Positions 38,947-47,674 of a stretch of DNA of 64,000 nt are shown here, piece after piece. Position 1 is the stretch's first letter. Each line of letters begins with the position of its first letter. The notes beneath the pieces were generated by a model. That model searched no databases. It saw only the letters and a list, made by a program, of their open reading frames with translations, and was not told the DNA's origin. The translations under genes were made by a program, and so were the position numbers. This DNA is from Chroogloeocystis siderophila 5.2 s.c.1 (GTDB taxonomy: Bacteria; Cyanobacteriota; Cyanobacteriia; Cyanobacteriales; Chroococcidiopsidaceae): NCBI RefSeq assembly GCF_001904655.1, contig NZ_MRCC01000020.1:17610-81609 (forward strand), given 5' to 3'.

Positions 38947-39639
38947 TTACGGCATCCACTCTAAAATAATTCCGACGCGGCTATCTTTACTTTGACGGGA
39001 ATTTTGCTGTTGAATACCAGTAGAAACACGTAAGCTTTGTGTAATAGCGTAACTTATAGATAACGTTGTTAATCCGACTTCTGTATCTGTACCTAAAGCC
39101 ACCCAACTTTGAGAAAGTGAAATATCAGCTGCACCATCGCGCGAAAAAGCTAAAAGAAGTCGCGCACCAAGATTAACTCCATCAAGTGAATAGGCGTCGG
39201 TTTCTAGATGACGATATCCTATGAGTGGTGCAACATTGATGTAGCTACCTAGGGGACGCAAATAGTAACGCAGTTCTCCACCATAACTTGTACGATCGCT
39301 ATCAAAAGCCGTGTAATATTCGCCACTTACGGTGAAACGAGTGCTACCAATAAAAACATCTTCAACTCCAAGAGTGATTCCTGCGGCTTGTGCCGAGAGA
39401 AACAAAGAATAGCCTAATCGTAGGCGCGTGCGAAAGCTAGGATCGCGCGTGATTTCTTCTAAAATGTTTGGTACTTGCTCGCGCCAGCGTTGCAAAACTG
39501 GGCTATCTTCAATGTCTGGACTTAAATCTAAATCAGATGCACGAGGGATAGAAGAAGGCTGTGGTTGGCTGCGGGCGGAAGTCGAAAATATTTGCAGGTA
39601 GAAAAGAAAGCTAAAAATAATTAGTAAGCGATCGCGCAT
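38947..39639 (-). CDS. exported beta-strand-rich protein of unknown function
   Basis: About 230 residues. A signal peptide (LLIIFSFLFYLQIFSTSARS) is followed by a helical segment and then alternating short strands (RLRLGYSLFLSAQ, FTVSGEYYTAFDSD, GGELRYYLRPLGS, GVNLGARLLLAFS) ending ILEWMP, suggesting a small outer-membrane barrel or periplasmic beta protein. Similar proteins occur in cyanobacteria without known function. The ATG at 39639 (MRDRLL) is preferred; ATG at 39663 is possible but lies directly on the T tract of the acsF terminator. Confidence 0.75.
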   Translation of the reverse strand: MRDRLLIIFSFLFYLQIFSTSARSQPQPSSIPRASDLDLSPDIEDSPVLQRWREQVPNILEEITRDPSFRTRLRLGYSLFLSAQAAGITLGVEDVFIGSTRFTVSGEYYTAFDSDRTSYGGELRYYLRPLGSYINVAPLIGYRHLETDAYSLDGVNLGARLLLAFSRDGAADISLSQSWVALGTDTEVGLTTLSISYAITQSLRVSTGIQQQNSRQSKDSRVGIILEWMP

Positions 39640-39663
39640 TTCTTGGCGTCTGTAACTGTTCAT

Positions 39664-39695
39664 AAAAAAAGTGGCTCTGCGCTTTGCAGAACCAC
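39664..39695 (-). terminator. intrinsic terminator after acsF
   Basis: On the minus strand a ten-base stem (39695-39686 with 39680-39671), loop of five, then seven T (39670-39664). It lies 26 bases after the acsF stop and ends only 25 bases before the next gene's likely ATG at 39639, so that gene depends on read-through or on a promoter inside the hairpin region. Confidence 0.8.
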
Positions 39696-39720
39696 CGCAG
39701 CGGAGCAAAACTTAGAAATT

Positions 39721-40800
39721 TTAACGCACCGCGCCGTGTTGTGTCGCTGCATCAATTGGCTTAATCAGATATAAACATAAGAATTGCCAACCATTTGCAA
39801 CGTATAGCGGTAGTTTTTGGAAAAATTGTAAGAACTTGGGCGTGTTGGAATTGACGATCGCACTTAGCTTCTCATTATTCTTAATACAAACATCAAGTCG
39901 GCGATAAAAATCTGGATGTGCGACGTTTAAAATAATTGGGAAGACGCGCCCTGCGGTTTCGTTGGTTTTCTCAATGACGTAGATATCGTAATCTCGAGCA
40001 TTTAAACCAATCGATTGATAAAATCCTGCACGTTGGATGTCGTTGAGATACATCGTCGCAAACACCGACAGCAAGAAGAAGCGACACCATAACCGCGCTT
40101 TCCAATCATTCAAAATCTGTGGTTGCGATCGCATTAGTGCATCAAAGAAATCGCCATGACGGTTTTCGTCTTGACACCAGTTTTCAAAGAAGCGGAAGAT
40201 TGGATAGATGCGGTTTTCTGGATGTGCAGCTAGATGGCGATAGATTGTGATGTACCGCCAGTAACCAATTTTCTCGGAGAGATACGTTGCGTAGAAAATA
40301 AACTTCGGTTTGAAGAACGTATACTTACGACTCTTCGTTAAAAAGCCCAAATCGAGCGACAAATTAAAGTCTGATAGCGCTTTGTTTAAGAAACCTGCAT
40401 GACGTGCTTCATCGCGCGACATCAAGGCGAACGATTCTGCAAGCAGAGGATTTTTGTCTTTGAGACGACGGCTAAGTTCTTTGTACAACAGAAAGCCGGA
40501 AAACTCAGCGGTGCAAGAACGCTCTAAAAATTCGACGAATAAGCGGCGAGTTTCACCGTCAATATGCTCCCAAGATTGCTCAAACTCCGCGTCTCGGACG
40601 AAGTGATGGCGATTGTAGTCGGTGCGAAACTCTTCTAAAAGCGCTTGGAGTTCCTCTTCATTCACCGAAAGATCCATCCGCGCCATCTCATCGAAATCTG
40701 TTGTATAAAATCGTGGCGTCAGCAGGGTTTCCTTTGCAGGTACTTTCACCCCTGGGCGCATTTCTTCAAATTCTGCTGGTTTTTTAAGTGAATCAACCAT
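39721..40800 (-). CDS. acsF: Mg-protoporphyrin IX monomethyl ester (oxidative) cyclase
   Basis: 359 residues. It closes the fifth ring of chlorophyll with O2 at a di-iron centre on the thylakoid membrane. Iron-ligand motifs ExxH are present, e.g. [17 protein letters not shown] and [18 protein letters not shown]. The start [20 protein letters not shown] is the normal cyanobacterial N-terminus. Cyanobacteria may have a second, low-oxygen copy; which one this is cannot be decided here. It is a single gene closed by a strong terminator. Confidence 0.97.
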   Translation of the reverse strand: MVDSLKKPAEFEEMRPGVKVPAKETLLTPRFYTTDFDEMARMDLSVNEEELQALLEEFRTDYNRHHFVRDAEFEQSWEHIDGETRRLFVEFLERSCTAEFSGFLLYKELSRRLKDKNPLLAESFALMSRDEARHAGFLNKALSDFNLSLDLGFLTKSRKYTFFKPKFIFYATYLSEKIGYWRYITIYRHLAAHPENRIYPIFRFFENWCQDENRHGDFFDALMRSQPQILNDWKARLWCRFFLLSVFATMYLNDIQRAGFYQSIGLNARDYDIYVIEKTNETAGRVFPIILNVAHPDFYRRLDVCIKNNEKLSAIVNSNTPKFLQFFQKLPLYVANGWQFLCLYLIKPIDAATQHGAVR

Positions 40801-41100
40801 AGTTTTTATTTGCCCTTTTCTGCTGTGGGTTTGTGCTTGGGGCAGTTGAGTTAATAACTGAATAACAATCGATAAAGCTTAGTCTACCAAGGCTTATGGG
40901 TAGGAAAAACACTTATTTAGTTAAGAGTTGCAACACGCTGTCAATTTTTTTAACAAATTTGTGATCGCTTACTGTAGTGCTATTCGCAACACGCAAGCCA
41001 TACTAAAAGTTAAAAGTTAAAGCTAAGGTAATAAAAAGAGAAGTATGCAACTTGTTTAACTCGCGCGACTTTTTATCTCAATCTAATATTCTTTCCACCT

Positions 41101-41607
41101 ATGAAAACTGGAGATTCCCAACTACCAGCAAAGCCCCCAAATAAAGTGAGTAGTGCTTATTTACTGTGGCTGGGCTGTCTGTTACAGCTAAATGGACTGC
41201 ACCGCATTTATAACGGCAAAATCGTCACAGGATTAATCTGGCTAGGTACTTTTGGTTTATTTGGTGTCGGGCAAGTCATTGACTTATTTTTGATTCCCCG
41301 CATGGTTGATGACTACAACACAAAGCTCAGAGCAAAAATGGGTTTATCTCCGTATGGTGTGCCGTTAGCTCAACCGGCATTTGTGACAAATGTGATTAAA
41401 CCATCCCGCGAGCAGTTGATGGTGCGACTCGTGCGCGCAGCGGCAAAACGGGGTGGTAAGATATCGGTAACGCAGGGCGTCATGGATACTGGAGCTAGCT
41501 TTATTGAAGTAGAATCAACACTCAAAGAAATGCTAAAAACAGGTTATGTCGGAATCGATAACGATCCCGACACTGGTGTTATTGTTTACACGTTTTTAGA
41601 AATGTAG
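41101..41607 (+). CDS. TM2-domain membrane protein with winged-helix-like tail
   Basis: 168 residues. Two membrane helices near residues 18-70 (SSAYLLWLGCLLQLNGLHRI, GLIWLGTFGLFGVGQVID) form a TM2 domain with the usual Gly-x-His-Arg-Tyr turn (GLHRIYNGK). The cytoplasmic C-terminal 80 residues, from REQLMVRLVRAAAKRGGKIS to IEVESTLKEMLKTGYVGIDN, look like a winged-helix fold. The family occurs in cyanobacteria without assigned role. ATG at 41101; its own promoter region is the 300-base gap shared with acsF. Confidence 0.85.
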   Translation: MKTGDSQLPAKPPNKVSSAYLLWLGCLLQLNGLHRIYNGKIVTGLIWLGTFGLFGVGQVIDLFLIPRMVDDYNTKLRAKMGLSPYGVPLAQPAFVTNVIKPSREQLMVRLVRAAAKRGGKISVTQGVMDTGASFIEVESTLKEMLKTGYVGIDNDPDTGVIVYTFLEM

Positions 41608-41718
41608 GTAGAAAGGAGTTTAGAGGTCAGAGAATAAAGCAATAAATACTTGATCGATACATTCGTTTTTCTGAGAGTCGCGACAGACTGATCTCCGATC
41701 TCTGACTTCTAGTATTGA

Positions 41719-42447
41719 TTAATTTCGAGACAACCATTTTTGAGCATTTAAGCGCTGCATCACGCCAAATACCATTAAATCAAGCGTTATTCTGCGCTCG
41801 TCAATCAAGAAAGGCTCAATCGCGCTGGGCTTAGAACCTTCGTAGCAAGATAACGCGCGTTGTCCTTGAATACTTTCTTCAGGAAAATAAATATTAAACC
41901 GTCGTCGTCCATTTAGCCAAGACCCTTTGACTTGCCAGCATTCGTCGGTTATCTCTGCAACGTTGATCTTTTCTTTGGCAAACTTAAGATCTAAGTCTTG
42001 AACGCCTTCTTTAGCAAGTGCTTTTTGCAACGCCGGAAGATAATCTTGCTGGATGAATTCGGTAAAAGGCTTGTCTTCAACAGCGGGGGGTTTCTCTTTT
42101 TTTGCTTTAGCGGCGGGTTTATCGCCAGCAGCTTTAGCAGCGGCGGGAGCTTTTTTTGCAGCTGGCTTAGCTTCGGGAGATTCTTCTGATGCCTTGTCTG
42201 CTGATTTCGCTTTAGCAGCATTTGGATTGACTTCAGGATTTGCTGCTTGCGGATCAGGAGCATTTGCAGAAGGGATGTCTGTTGTTTCAGGTTCATCCGT
42301 GCTGTGAAGATGCTCTGAAACGACGCTAGGCGCTTGTTCTTCTACGGTACTAGGGGGAGCTTCCTTTCCCGCCGTTTTTCCTTCAGGGGCTTCAGCAACG
42401 TTAGGTTTTTCTTCTCCATTCGTCGCTGGAGTTTGTTCATCTGCCAT
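41719..42447 (-). CDS. DUF2996 protein with Ala/Lys/Glu-rich N-terminus
   Basis: 242 residues. The first 125 are low-complexity (repeats of EAKPAAKKAPAAAKAAGDK kind), probably disordered. Residues about 125-240 form the DUF2996 domain: KPFTEFIQQDYLPALQKALA, the GSWLNGRRRFNIYFPEESIQ stretch and the C-terminal DERRITLDLMVFGVMQRLNA. The family is restricted to cyanobacteria and plastid-bearing plants and has no settled function. The opposite-strand open frames over the low-complexity part are shadows. Confidence 0.88.
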   Translation of the reverse strand: MADEQTPATNGEEKPNVAEAPEGKTAGKEAPPSTVEEQAPSVVSEHLHSTDEPETTDIPSANAPDPQAANPEVNPNAAKAKSADKASEESPEAKPAAKKAPAAAKAAGDKPAAKAKKEKPPAVEDKPFTEFIQQDYLPALQKALAKEGVQDLDLKFAKEKINVAEITDECWQVKGSWLNGRRRFNIYFPEESIQGQRALSCYEGSKPSAIEPFLIDERRITLDLMVFGVMQRLNAQKWLSRN

Positions 42448-42632
42448 TGCTCAGGTTTATCCTTTGTCTAGCTTTAAGCGCGATCGCTTCGCTTCACGCA
42501 CGCTTGATTTACTACTTTAAATATTGCCACAGAATCGCCGCAATCAAGTTCATTGGTGTAATTAGTGCAGGCGATCGCACTATAGAAATCGTAGCGAAAA
42601 CTTAGTTGCGTTCTACCAAGTAATTTAACAGC

Positions 42633-42662
42633 AAAAAAGAGCCACTACAGATGGTGCGGCTC
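42633..42662 (-). terminator. terminator after the MoaD-like gene
   Basis: On the minus strand GAGCC and GGCTC arms (42662-42658 and 42643-42639) with weaker inner pairing are followed by six T (42638-42633). It lies 36 bases after the stop of the MoaD-like gene and would end the thrC-moaD-like transcript. Confidence 0.7.
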
Positions 42663-42697
42663 TATGACAAAGGGTTATATCTTGATTACTTACTGAT

Positions 42698-42973
42698 TTA
42701 ACCACCCGCAACTGCTGGAACAATACTCACTTCATCGCCTTCTTTAAGTGGTGTTTCGGTTCCATCTAAAAAGCGAATATCTTCGCTGTTAACGTATAAG
42801 TTTAAAAAGCGCCGTGGTTGTCCTTGTTCGTCACAAAGCCGTGATTTGATACCAGGACAGCTTTGTTCTAATGATTCAATCAATTCGGCGATGTTGCTAC
42901 CGTTGCATTCGAGCGTAGCTTGATTATTCGTAAATTTCTGTAATGGTGTGGGAATTAATACTTTAACAGCCAT
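42698..42973 (-). CDS. MoaD/ThiS-family ubiquitin-like sulfur carrier
   Basis: 91 residues ending in Gly-Gly, the terminus that is adenylated and turned into a thiocarboxylate in MoaD, ThiS and Cys[16 protein letters not shown] starts the beta-grasp fold; [12 protein letters not shown] ends it. The ATG at 42973 is the natural start; the longer frame to 43024 is not needed. It follows thrC on the same strand (93 bases from the thrC stop). No moa or thi genes are nearby, so it is probably not the molybdopterin or thiamine carrier but one tied to amino-acid metabolism, which is inference. Confidence 0.92.
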   Translation of the reverse strand: MAVKVLIPTPLQKFTNNQATLECNGSNIAELIESLEQSCPGIKSRLCDEQGQPRRFLNLYVNSEDIRFLDGTETPLKEGDEVSIVPAVAGG

Positions 42974-43066
42974 AGTTGAGTTTGCCAATTGAAAGTTAGG
43001 GAAAGCGCATTGTAACGCGCCCAAATAGCAAGCAAAAAATCTATCAGTTGAGGTGGGAAACTTATA

Positions 43067-44365
43067 CTATACTAAAACTTGTTGCCAGTCGAGACGCTCT
43101 AAAGTACGCGATCGCTCTAATGCTCGTTCAAAACTATCGAGCTTAGCCTCAATCGTCAACGGTTCGCCCACGTAGCCTTGTACGGCTTCTTGGGTTTTGA
43201 GTCCGTTTCCAGTGATGTAAGCAACTGTCGTTTCGTCTGGATCAATCTTACCCGCTTCGACTAATTTTTTAAGAACTGCGATCGTTGTTCCGCCTGCTGT
43301 TTCGGTAAAGATGCCTTCAGTTTCGGCAAGTAGCTTGATGCCTTCGATAATTTCAGCATCGGTGACGGATGCAATACTTCCGTCGGTCTTGCGGGCAATT
43401 TCTAGAGCATAGATGCCATCAGCAGGATTTCCGATCGCAATTGATTTGGCAATTGTATTTGGTTTAACGGGTTTAACAAATTCGCGTTCTTCTTGATAGG
43501 CTTGCGCGATGGGCGAACAACCTTCGGCTTGCGCGCCGCTGAACCGTACGCTTTTATCTTCGACTAAGCCGACTTGAATAAACTCTTGAAATCCTTTGTA
43601 GATCTTGGTGAATAAAGAACCCGATGCTAAAGGCGCAACGATGTGATCGGGTAATTGCCAGCCGAGTTGTTCTGCAACTTCGTAACCCAGCGTTTTGGAA
43701 CCTTCTGAGTAATACGGACGTAAATTGATATTGACGAAACCCCAACCATATGTATTTGCAACTTCACAACACAAGCGGTTTACTTGGTCGTAGTTACCTT
43801 GCACTGCCATTACGGTAGGGCTGTAGATTAATGTACCTAAAACTTTACCGGCTTCGAGATCAGCGGGAATGAAGACGCAACAATCTAATCCAGCATGGGC
43901 AGCGATTGCAGCGGTTGAATTTGCTAAATTTCCGGTACTTGCACACGATACAGTGGAAAAACCAAGTTCGCGGGCGCGCGATAAGGCGACAGATACCACC
44001 CGATCTTTGAAGCTGAGGGTGGGCATATTAACGGCATCATTTTTGATGTAGAGCTTTTTCAATCCCAGGCGACGAGCTAAGCGATTTGCTTGCACGAGGG
44101 GAGTCATCCCTGTACCGACATCAATGACGTTTTCAGTTGCGACGGGTAAGAAAGAACGATAGCGCCAAATTGAGTTGGGACCTGATTGAATACTTTCGCG
44201 CGTTACGGTACGGCGGAGGGTGTTGTAATCGTAGGTGACTTCCAATGGACCAAAGCAAGCTTCACAAACATGACTTGCTGTAAGTTCGTACTCAGCACCA
44301 CATTCTTTACACTTGAGGGCTTTGAAGGTTGCCGCTATTGGGTTGAGGGTTTTTGCCTGGGTCAT
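43067..44365 (-). CDS. thrC: threonine synthase
   Basis: It turns O-phosphohomoserine into threonine with PLP. 432 residues. The N-terminus has a zinc-ribbon-like pair of Cys motifs (CKEC and CEAC), followed by the fold-type II PLP core: TLSFKDRVVSVALSRAREL with the PLP Lys and CASTGNLANSTAAIAAHAG for phosphate binding. The C-terminal part ITGNGLKTQEAVQGYVGEP is typical. It is first in a two-gene unit with a MoaD-like sulfur carrier. Confidence 0.95.
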   Translation of the reverse strand: MTQAKTLNPIAATFKALKCKECGAEYELTASHVCEACFGPLEVTYDYNTLRRTVTRESIQSGPNSIWRYRSFLPVATENVIDVGTGMTPLVQANRLARRLGLKKLYIKNDAVNMPTLSFKDRVVSVALSRARELGFSTVSCASTGNLANSTAAIAAHAGLDCCVFIPADLEAGKVLGTLIYSPTVMAVQGNYDQVNRLCCEVANTYGWGFVNINLRPYYSEGSKTLGYEVAEQLGWQLPDHIVAPLASGSLFTKIYKGFQEFIQVGLVEDKSVRFSGAQAEGCSPIAQAYQEEREFVKPVKPNTIAKSIAIGNPADGIYALEIARKTDGSIASVTDAEIIEGIKLLAETEGIFTETAGGTTIAVLKKLVEAGKIDPDETTVAYITGNGLKTQEAVQGYVGEPLTIEAKLDSFERALERSRTLERLDWQQVLV

Positions 44366-44722
44366 GGATCGCTCTCTACTTCATTTTCCGTCAACTGTCG
44401 CCTGATAGTAGCATGGTGCGTTTTTCTGCGTCAAATATATCCGATTATTTTTGTCGGGTTTTAATGAAGAGTTTTAGCGGAACGAACCACTAAGACGCAA
44501 AGATCGCAAAGGCAAGAGGTGTAAAGATGAGATGAAATGATTTGTATTGCTTAATTATCAAAAGCGTATGGATTGTCGGAAATCGATTTGTGAAGAGGAG
44601 GTTGGTAACTTTGGCTACAAACCTGTTATGACAAGCAACGTAGTGTAGGTCAAAGTGCGATCGCTTCATTTAAAAAGCACTTTTTCTCTTTGCCATCAAG
44701 ACATAGTAATAAAACAGCCACT
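44366..44722. other. intergenic region between thrC and the amine oxidase gene
   Basis: 357 bases with divergent promoters expected. It includes a short dispersed-repeat piece (AACCACTAAGACGCAAAG, about 44485-44502) and a HIP1-like octamer near 44660. A + strand frame over the thrC start (44186-44464) is a shadow. No other feature is visible. Confidence 0.45.
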
Positions 44723-46663
44723 ATGACTACTGCACATCTACCAAATACCTCGACAACACCAACCACAGTTCAGCATCCACTCGATCCACTCACACCTGAG
44801 GAAATTACAACTGCTGTCGCTACGGTTAAAGCAGAGTACAACTTGGGGAAAAAAGTCAGGTTTCCCACAGTTGTTCTGAAGGAACCGCCTAAGAGTGTTG
44901 TTCTTAACTTTCAAGAGGGTGACGATATTGAGCGTGAGGCTTTTGTTGGTATCCTGAATAATGAAGATGGGTTGACGTATGAGGCAGTTGTTTCGCTCAA
45001 TACGAAAACTGTCAAGTCGTGGAAGCAGATTGCTGATGTCCAGCCGTCGATTATGCTGGATGAATTTATTGAGTGCGAAACGGCGGTAAAAGCGAGTCCT
45101 GAATTTCAGGAAGCAATAAAAAAACGGGGAATTACTGATCCAAGTTTAGTGATGGTTGACCCGTGGTCGGCGGGTTATTATGCCATCGAAAATGAGAAGG
45201 GATTGCGACTGTCACGGGCGTTGTGTTGGGTGCGTTCGAGTCCGACGGATAACGGCTATGCGCGTCCGATTGAAGGCGTGATTCCGGTTGTTGATTTGAA
45301 TAAAATGGAAGTGATTCGGGTGGAAGATTACGGGGTTGTTCCTTTACCGCCGAATCCAGGAAATTATTCAACAGAATTTGTCAAAGATTTACGCAGTGAT
45401 ATTAAACCTTTAGAAATTACGCAGCCAGAAGGTCCGAGTTTTGACGTACAAGGTCACTTTATTCAGTGGCAAAAGTGGCAGTTTCGAATTGGGTTTACTC
45501 CACGAGAAGGTTTAGTTTTATACACTGTAGGTTACAAAGATCAAGGGCGCGTGCGTCCCATAATATATCGCGCATCGTTGTCAGATATGGTTGTGCCGTA
45601 TGGCGATCCGCGACCACAACATTATCGTAAAAATGCGTTTGATGTTGGGGAATATGGCGTCGGAACTTTGGCGAATTCTTTGACATTAGGTTGCGATTGC
45701 TTGGGTGAAATTCGCTACTTTGATGCGTATATGACGAATAGTCGCGGACAAGTCGTGATGATTGAGAATGCGATATGTATGCATGAGGAAGATTACGGCA
45801 TTCTCTGGAAACACGTTGATTGGAGAACAGAACATACTGAAGTGAGGCGATCGCGTCGTTTAGTCGTATCGTTTATCGCAACCGTTGGTAACTATGAATA
45901 CGGATTTTTTTGGTATTTTTACCAAGATGGTACGATTCAGTACGAAGTCAAACTAACTGGTATCGTCAACACCGCCGCCGCAATGCCTGATGAAGTACCA
46001 AAGTACGGTACGTTAATCGCACCGCAGTTAAACGCCCCGATTCATCAACACTTCTTTAATGTGCGTTTAGATATGTGCGTTGATGGGGAAAATAACTCGG
46101 TTTATGAAGTGAATACTCAAGCTGAACCAATGGGACCTGATAATCCTTACGGTAATGCTTTCTATGCAGAGTCTACGCTTTTAGCAACTGAGTCAGAAGC
46201 GCAACGTATCATTGATCCTTTTACAGGACGTTATTGGAAGATTGTTAATCCTGCGGTACACAATAGCTTGGGTCAACCTGTGAGTTACAAACTCATGCCT
46301 GGTGAAAATATTTTACCGTTTGCGCATCCTGAATCAAGTGTGATTAAGCGTGCGGGATTTATGACAAAGCATTTGTGGGTGACTCCATACGATCCTGATG
46401 AACTTTATGCAGCGGGTGATTATCCTAATCAGCATCCTGGGGATGCAGGACTTCCAGCTTGGACAAAGGCAAATCGGGAAATTGAGAATACGGATGTTGT
46501 GGTTTGGTACACATTTGGACATAATCACGTGACTCGTCCTGAGGATTGGCCTGTGATGCCTGTCTCTTATATCGGTTTTATGTTGAAACCTGTGGGCTTT
46601 TTTGATGCAAGTCCGGCAATTGATGTTCCTCCCTCGGCGGCGAAGCATAAGTGTTGTTCTTGA
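44723..46663 (+). CDS. copper amine oxidase (primary-amine oxidase)
   Basis: 647 residues. It oxidises primary amines such as tyramine, phenethylamine or diamines to aldehydes, giving NH3 and H2O2. The topaquinone precursor is the Tyr in VGNYEYGF; copper His residues are in IHQHFFNVRLDM and WYTFGHNHVTRPEDWPVMP. The N-terminal N2/N3-type domains precede the catalytic beta sandwich. ATG at 44723 is preferred to 44690. No signal peptide is visible. A broken polyamine-type permease follows, and an omega-transaminase is 2 kb on, which suggests amine catabolism. Confidence 0.93.
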   Translation: MTTAHLPNTSTTPTTVQHPLDPLTPEEITTAVATVKAEYNLGKKVRFPTVVLKEPPKSVVLNFQEGDDIEREAFVGILNNEDGLTYEAVVSLNTKTVKSWKQIADVQPSIMLDEFIECETAVKASPEFQEAIKKRGITDPSLVMVDPWSAGYYAIENEKGLRLSRALCWVRSSPTDNGYARPIEGVIPVVDLNKMEVIRVEDYGVVPLPPNPGNYSTEFVKDLRSDIKPLEITQPEGPSFDVQGHFIQWQKWQFRIGFTPREGLVLYTVGYKDQGRVRPIIYRASLSDMVVPYGDPRPQHYRKNAFDVGEYGVGTLANSLTLGCDCLGEIRYFDAYMTNSRGQVVMIENAICMHEEDYGILWKHVDWRTEHTEVRRSRRLVVSFIATVGNYEYGFFWYFYQDGTIQYEVKLTGIVNTAAAMPDEVPKYGTLIAPQLNAPIHQHFFNVRLDMCVDGENNSVYEVNTQAEPMGPDNPYGNAFYAESTLLATESEAQRIIDPFTGRYWKIVNPAVHNSLGQPVSYKLMPGENILPFAHPESSVIKRAGFMTKHLWVTPYDPDELYAAGDYPNQHPGDAGLPAWTKANREIENTDVVVWYTFGHNHVTRPEDWPVMPVSYIGFMLKPVGFFDASPAIDVPPSAAKHKCCS

Positions 46664-46770
46664 AACGTAGACGCACAGCGGTGGCAGCGCGTTGGGCGGT
46701 GCCGACTTGAAGCGACTGCGAACCCGAAGGGCTTGCCGTAGGCTACCACTCAGACGCAAAGTTCACAAAG
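46664..46770. repeat. dispersed mosaic repeat after the amine oxidase gene
   Basis: It carries ACGTAGACGCACAGCGG, GCGTTGGGCGG, GACTTGAAGC and GTAGGCTACCACTC, elements shared with 16642-16710 and 22791-22871. Open frames on either strand here are repeat-derived and not genes. Confidence 0.6.
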
Positions 46771-46807
46771 GAATTGGAGAGGGATTTTTTATTGAGTTGA
46801 TTTTTTG

Positions 46808-47499
46808 ATGGTTAAGTCAACGATTGAGTCGCGTAAGCTTAGGAGTTTGGCGTTTCTTTTGTTTCCAACAACTTTTTGGTTGTTGCTGTACAGTTTTTTG
46901 CAGCGGGGAACGGATGGTGGAGTTGTTTGGAGTTTTAGTTTAGAGAGTTATCAACGGCTGGCGAGTGAACTGTATTTAGGTATAATTTGGCGTTCGATTG
47001 GATTGGCTTTAATTGCGACGGTTGCTTGTTTAATTATTGGCTATCCGTTGGCGTTTTTTATTGCTACTTGTTCGGGACGCTGGCAAAATGTTTTGGTGCT
47101 ACTTGTGATTATTCCTTTTTGGACTAATTTTTTGGTGCGAACTTATGCTTGGATTGTGCTTTTGCCTCAGGAAGGAGTGATTAATGTAGTGCTACAAAAC
47201 TTTCAAGTTGTTGATGCACCGCTGAATTTGTTATTTACACAGTTTGCAGTAACTGTAGGGTTAATTTATGGCTATTTGTCGTTTATGATTTTGCCATTGT
47301 ATGCCGCAATGGATCGTTTCAATTTTTCCTTAGTAGAAGCGGCACAGAATTTAGGTGCAAATGATATTCGCAGCTTTATTCGGATAGTTTTACCGTTAAC
47401 AATGCGAGGAAGGAATTGTAGCAGGTTCGCTACTGGTTTTTATTCCGGCTGTAGGGGCGTTTGTTACTCCTGATATTTTGGGTGGTGCGCAAACTGTGC
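46808..47499 (+). pseudogene. PotB-like spermidine/putrescine ABC permease, frameshifted and truncated
   Basis: The frame from ATG 46808 reads a PotB/HisM-type permease (FWTNFLVRTYAWIVLLPQEG, FMILPLYAAMDRFNFSLVEA) up to RIVLPLTMRG. There GGAA occurs twice in tandem (47408-47415); removing one copy gives TMRGIVAGSLLVFIPAVGAF and VTPDILGGAQT. After about 47499 the rest of the protein is missing and unrelated sequence follows to a stop at 47581. The ATPase and binding-protein genes are absent. It was probably a polyamine importer beside the amine oxidase. Confidence 0.85.
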
Positions 47500-47674
47500 G
47501 CCTAACAGAACAACGTTGTATGACTGTGCGATCGCAAAATCTCCACCTTAGCGATCTCCCTAAATTCACTGCTGCGACACCGTAAAAGTTAAATTACCAC
47601 CAAATAGCATCCGCATCTTAACCGAAGATGCATCTACCTATACCTCATACAATTGCCAAAATGTCAAGCAGATT

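Noticed and set aside
41998..42307. Alanine- and phenylalanine-rich open frames on the + strand
   Set aside because: They lie exactly opposite the low-complexity part of the DUF2996 gene and are composition shadows.
46664..46770. Minus-strand open frames between the amine oxidase and permease genes
   Set aside because: They run through a dispersed mosaic repeat and into the antisense of the oxidase gene, with no coding character of their own.
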